Assembly: GCA_958420075.1 (NCBI GenBank)
Contig: CATZIM010000064.1
Location: 1 to 8,439, forward strand
Direction of reading: 5' to 3'
DNA length: 8,439 nucleotides
From: an uncultured Clostridia bacterium
Lineage (GTDB): Bacteria; Bacillota; Clostridia; Lachnospirales; Anaerotignaceae
In this document: positions 5,566 through 8,439 of the stretch, piece by piece
How positions within the stretch are numbered: position 1 is the stretch's first letter
How the letters are laid out: every line of letters starts with the position of its first letter
Program-made: the position numbers and the translations under genes
The notes under the pieces: generated by a model
The model's database searches: none
The model's input: the letters and a program-made list of their open reading frames with translations, nothing else
What the model was told of the DNA's origin: nothing

Positions 5566-7968
5566 TTATTGCATATAAGAAGTACCAGTAGCATCAATGT
5601 TATTTATTGCACGCGTATAAATAACTTCTCTGCAGGTATCCAATAAAGTAAAGAAAGTTTCTACCTTTTCAGCCCCCCATACAAACGGATGATCTTCATC
5701 AGCCAATAAGAAGTTTCCTTCTTCATCTGTATACTGGCGCATTTGTTCCATCATAGGAACAGACATATCTACAAATGGGTGATTGCTTATAACAACATCT
5801 ACGATCTTACCTTCACTTGTGCCAAGTTTGCTCTGAAGCAAACTGCTGTCCTGAGCAATTTTCATAAAGTTAGTAACAGAACTGTGATAAAGCTCCATAT
5901 CCTCTACGCCGCCTGTTACATTTGTATTGCCATAAGTTGCCCAAATATGCTCTACAGGTTCTTCGCCTTGTTGCGTATATGTTACCTTCGCAATGTAAGA
6001 TAAGCCTGAGTATTCACCATTTCTAGGCTGTGTTCTTGGGCATGACACAGCCAAAACAGTGTTGTCGCCGCAGGAAACAGTAAATATTTTACCATAAGCA
6101 TCTGCATTGTCGCCGGTATAAGTTGTATCTTCTTCCACATTTACAGTAAATCCGAAATCTGCACCATTTTCAATTTCTGCCTGTAATTCTTCAGCATCTT
6201 CAATGCTGTAAATTACTTTCGTTCCATAGTTTTCTTGGAAATATGCTGCACCACCTGTATGGTCAGGGCCGCTGTGTGTAATCAAAATAACCTTAATTTT
6301 AGCAGGGTCCAAGCCAAGTTCTTCCATACCAGGTATAATATAACCGTCTACTGTATCATCGCCTACTGGCATATAACTATAACCGGAGTCTATCATAATA
6401 TAGCCGTCTTCATCTTCAAAAATAAATACGCCAGCTTCCGTACCGCCAACAAAGTACAAATTATCAAACAGCTTTGTGGGCTCTGTGTGTTCTTCATAAT
6501 TAGGTGCAAGTCTAACATTTGGCACATCAGCAGTCTTACACTGCAATCCTTGTGCCAACTGAAGTGATGGATCATCACCTGCAAGCTCTATGGTTTCATC
6601 AAGCAAAGATATAATTTCCTCATTGTCTAAACCATAGAGATAAAGCTCAGAAGCTTCTCCATTATCGTTTGTAACAACAATCGCTCTTGTGCGTTCAGCA
6701 CCTGTAATATCACTGCTTAATGAAACTTCTGTTGCTACAACAGCAGTTTCTTCTGCATTGGGTACCATTTCAAATGCCTTAAAATCAGCAGCCAGTGTGT
6801 AGGTTTCTTCATGATCCAGCAAAACTGTCATGGTATTGTTGCTTACAGTCACTCCGGAAAAACCATCAGTTTCTGTTGTATAGTAATCTGTTCCTTCTTC
6901 TGGCGCATTAAGATCATTGCCATTTACCCATTCGCCTTTGTCAACAATATATTTCCCACTGTCATCAGTCGTATAGTTTAAATAAAGGCCGGTGGTTGGA
7001 CTTGTACCATCAAAAGAACCGCCTGCTTCTACAGCGGCAACAGTAGGAACACCATTTATAATAGCGTCATAGTAGTTGACCGATACTCCATCAATCACAC
7101 CAGAAGCAACAGGTGCTGCATGGTTATAGAAAAATACATCACCTGTACGGTCAATAGAATATTTTTCTTCATCTACATAAGTTCCTATTTTTTGAGTCGT
7201 TCCATTAACTGTATAAGTCCATGTATATACCGCATCCCCACGCAAAGTCAATTCAGGGAAGAATTTTTCTGCAAACTGTACGACATCAGGTGTTTCAGAT
7301 GATGCTTCATCATTTGTTTCATCATAAATACTGTTTGAATTTTCAGCAGATGTAACAGCAACAGCGCTTCCGTCATATGTTACCATATTCGCCTTAAGCG
7401 TATTAAGAGCATAGAGGCAAGCCTCCTGACAAGTAAGCTTATCACTACCCACAAAATCATCATTACCTTTTGTAAGGCCTAAATCATTAGCCAGTAATTC
7501 TACCTGTGCAGCCCAGCTACTGCCGCTTATCCCCTCTTCTGCTCCATCATATCCCAGCGCTACTAGGAGCATTTTCAAAAACTCATCGCCTGTAACAAAA
7601 CCATCTGGGTGAAATGTACCATCTCCATAGCCGCTTACAATACCATTTGCAGCGCAGTATTCGATATACGGAGCATAAATATTATCAGCAGGTACATCAG
7701 AAAATGCTGTATTTCCTGTATAGGCATCAATATTTCCTGACATCATATTACAAATAATCTTCGCTGCCTCTCCACGAGTAAGCATATCCTCCGGTGCAAA
7801 AGTACCATCAGAACTTTTGTCCATAATGTTCAGCGCTGAAACCACATCTACAGCTTCACCATATTTTATATTACTGCCTTCATCTGTAAAATCGGCAGCT
7901 TGTACGCTGACATCTGCTACAGATGTTGTCATAACTGCTGCCAATGCAATAGAAATGAATTTTTTCAT
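5566..7968 (-). CDS. S-layer-homology protein with C-terminal degenerate metallo-beta-lactamase (B3-like) domain
   Basis: An 800-residue exported protein. Residues 1-25 are a signal peptide (MKKF, hydrophobic core, VQAA before DFTD). Three SLH repeats follow (about 27-78, 89-140, and a weaker one 150-194); FSDVPADNIYAPYIEY and GYGDGTFHPDG are typical. SLH repeats bind secondary cell-wall polymer, so the protein should sit on the cell surface. Residues 198-490 match nothing I recognise. Residues 497-790 read as an MBL fold: LFDNLYFVGG (500-509), IMIDSGY (525-531), THSGPDHTGG (564-573), NHPFVD (729-734). The family motif HxHxDH is here His565-Ser-Gly567-Pro-Asp569-His570, and the middle-histidine region (GHTPG in relatives) reads SCPRTQPRNG (642-651), so two metal ligands are missing. 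ATG 7968 has AAGGAGGA 8 bases upstream. Lactamase activity is not implied. Confidence 0.9.
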   Translation of the reverse strand: MKKFISIALAAVMTTSVADVSVQAADFTDEGSNIKYGEAVDVVSALNIMDKSSDGTFAPEDMLTRGEAAKIICNMMSGNIDAYTGNTAFSDVPADNIYAPYIEYCAANGIVSGYGDGTFHPDGFVTGDEFLKMLLVALGYDGAEEGISGSSWAAQVELLANDLGLTKGNDDFVGSDKLTCQEACLYALNTLKANMVTYDGSAVAVTSAENSNSIYDETNDEASSETPDVVQFAEKFFPELTLRGDAVYTWTYTVNGTTQKIGTYVDEEKYSIDRTGDVFFYNHAAPVASGVIDGVSVNYYDAIINGVPTVAAVEAGGSFDGTSPTTGLYLNYTTDDSGKYIVDKGEWVNGNDLNAPEEGTDYYTTETDGFSGVTVSNNTMTVLLDHEETYTLAADFKAFEMVPNAEETAVVATEVSLSSDITGAERTRAIVVTNDNGEASELYLYGLDNEEIISLLDETIELAGDDPSLQLAQGLQCKTADVPNVRLAPNYEEHTEPTKLFDNLYFVGGTEAGVFIFEDEDGYIMIDSGYSYMPVGDDTVDGYIIPGMEELGLDPAKIKVILITHSGPDHTGGAAYFQENYGTKVIYSIEDAEELQAEIENGADFGFTVNVEEDTTYTGDNADAYGKIFTVSCGDNTVLAVSCPRTQPRNGEYSGLSYIAKVTYTQQGEEPVEHIWATYGNTNVTGGVEDMELYHSSVTNFMKIAQDSSLLQSKLGTSEGKIVDVVISNHPFVDMSVPMMEQMRQYTDEEGNFLLADEDHPFVWGAEKVETFFTLLDTCREVIYTRAINNIDATGTSYMQ

Positions 7969-7999
7969 CTAATATTTCCTCCTTTAATAAAGTTTTTTG

Positions 8000-8030
8000 T
8001 TGTTAAGCCAATTATCTTTATGCCTAACAA
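8000..8030 (-). other. Leader hairpin in the 5' region of the SLH-gene message
   Basis: As minus-strand RNA, UUGUUAGGC pairs with GCUUAACAA over 9 bp with one G-U pair, closing a 13-base loop. It lies between the candidate -10 box and the ribosome binding site. The G-U pair is an A-C mismatch in the complement, which favours a role in the minus-strand transcript. No T-run follows, so it is not a terminator. It may stabilise the message or control its translation. Confidence 0.4.
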
Positions 8031-8057
8031 ACCAAAATACATATTGAAAGCAAATGT

Positions 8058-8063
8058 ATTATA
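8058..8063 (-). promoter_or_regulatory. Candidate -10 box of the SLH gene
   Basis: A perfect TATAAT on the minus strand, which would give a leader of about 83 bases. There is no recognisable -35 at 16-18 bases; instead an 11-bp-spaced direct repeat lies immediately upstream, as in activator-dependent promoters. Confidence 0.45.
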
Positions 8064-8074
8064 CAAATTAAAGC

Positions 8075-8091
8075 TGAAAATATTCTGAAAA
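8075..8091 (-). promoter_or_regulatory. Candidate OmpR/PhoB-family operator (TTTTCA-N5-TTTTCA)
   Basis: Two identical hexamers, TTTTCA, on the minus strand are separated by 5 bases, so they repeat every 11 bp and lie on the same face of the helix. They end 11 bases before the TATAAT box and occupy the -35 region. This is the layout of Pho-type boxes bound by winged-helix response regulators. The sensor kinase gene ends about 30 bases further upstream. The DNA is very AT-rich, so chance is possible. Confidence 0.35.
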
Positions 8092-8122
8092 ATATCCATG
8101 AAATGAAAATTTTATATATTTT

Positions 8123-8439
8123 TTATGATAATGGCAATTTAACAAAAAATGAATTTAAGTCATTATCACTTTCCACCCAAATTTTACCTTTGTGATTCAT
8201 TACAATATTTTTTGCAATGGCAAGACCTAGCCCAAAACTTCCTTTGCATGTATGTGCATAGTCCGCCCGATAAAATCTTTGGAAAATAAGTTTTGACTGC
8301 TCCAGTGAGATTTTTTCTCCTGTATTTGACACAACCAAAACACAGTATTTTTTATTTTGCTTTTTGAGTGAAACTTCCACTATTCCCGGTATGGTGGAAT
8401 ATTTTAAAGCATTATCCAGCAGAATATCCAATATCTGCT
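8123..8439 (-). CDS. Sensor histidine kinase, C-terminal ATP-binding domain (5' part outside window)
   Basis: The frame is open to the right edge, so only the last 105 or so residues are seen and no start is present. They form the HATPase_c domain: N-box LLDNALKYS, G1 box VSNTGEKIS, F-box FQRFYRAD, G2 box GSFGLGLAIAK, and a final strand FFVKLPLS. The Asp of the usual DxG in the G1 box is replaced by Asn (NTG), a variant I recall in many kinases of Gram-positive bacteria, so it should still bind ATP. The dimerisation/His domain and sensor region lie beyond the window, probably with a response regulator gene further upstream. It most resembles the VanS/PhoR class that pairs with OmpR-type regulators. 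The next gene downstream is the SLH protein, a possible target. Confidence 0.93.
   Translation of the reverse strand, partial: QILDILLDNALKYSTIPGIVEVSLKKQNKKYCVLVVSNTGEKISLEQSKLIFQRFYRADYAHTCKGSFGLGLAIAKNIVMNHKGKIWVESDNDLNSFFVKLPLS

Noticed and set aside
5566..7968. Antibiotic-resistance beta-lactamase
   Set aside because: Two expected metal ligands are missing, and the protein is a large SLH-anchored surface protein. The fold alone does not imply lactamase activity.
1..8439. Mobile element, CRISPR array, tRNA or rRNA
   Set aside because: No transposase or integrase, terminal inverted repeats, regularly spaced repeats, or recognisable tRNA/rRNA segments were seen on either strand.

Overview
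The window looks like chromosome of a low-GC Gram-positive anaerobe, most likely a clostridium of the Lachnospirales type. The reasons are AT-rich intergenic DNA, strong AAGGAGG ribosome binding sites, an S-layer-homology (SLH) surface protein, a clostridial-type iron alcohol dehydrogenase and an iron-sulfur flavoprotein. The genus cannot be fixed from the sequence. All eight genes I can support lie on the minus strand, so transcription runs from the right edge to the left edge. Long plus-strand reading frames are shadows.

Right end (8439 to 5566): the C-terminal ATP-binding part of a sensor histidine kinase enters from beyond the window. After a 154-base gap comes an 800-residue secreted protein with three N-terminal SLH repeats, a long unassigned middle and a C-terminal metallo-beta-lactamase (MBL) fold of the B3-like type whose metal site is incomplete. 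The gap holds a TATAAT box, an 11-bp-spaced direct repeat resembling an OmpR/PhoB-family operator, and a leader hairpin.

Middle (5565 to 4339): a 239-base gap contains a long hairpin just past the SLH gene, whose T-rich flank faces the plus strand, and a likely promoter for a LysR-family regulator. The regulator gene is followed by a compact intrinsic terminator.

Left half (4338 to 1): five genes in line encode a YqhD/butanol-dehydrogenase-type alcohol dehydrogenase, an iron-sulfur flavoprotein-type reductase, two aldo/keto reductases and a lipid-anchored alpha/beta-hydrolase (esterase), which runs off the left edge. The first three are tightly coupled (15-base and 1-base gaps), as are the last two (22-base gap). 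A 105-base gap separates the two groups. It carries a 38-base element that is repeated, with 30 of 38 matches, ahead of the alcohol dehydrogenase. My inference is a LysR-controlled set in which a surface esterase releases or modifies a substrate and cytoplasmic NAD(P)H- and flavin-dependent enzymes reduce the resulting carbonyl or quinone-like compound. The substrate is not visible from sequence.

Most worth following up: the SLH protein with the altered metal site, the repeated 38-base element, and the promoter architecture linking the SLH gene to the adjacent two-component system.
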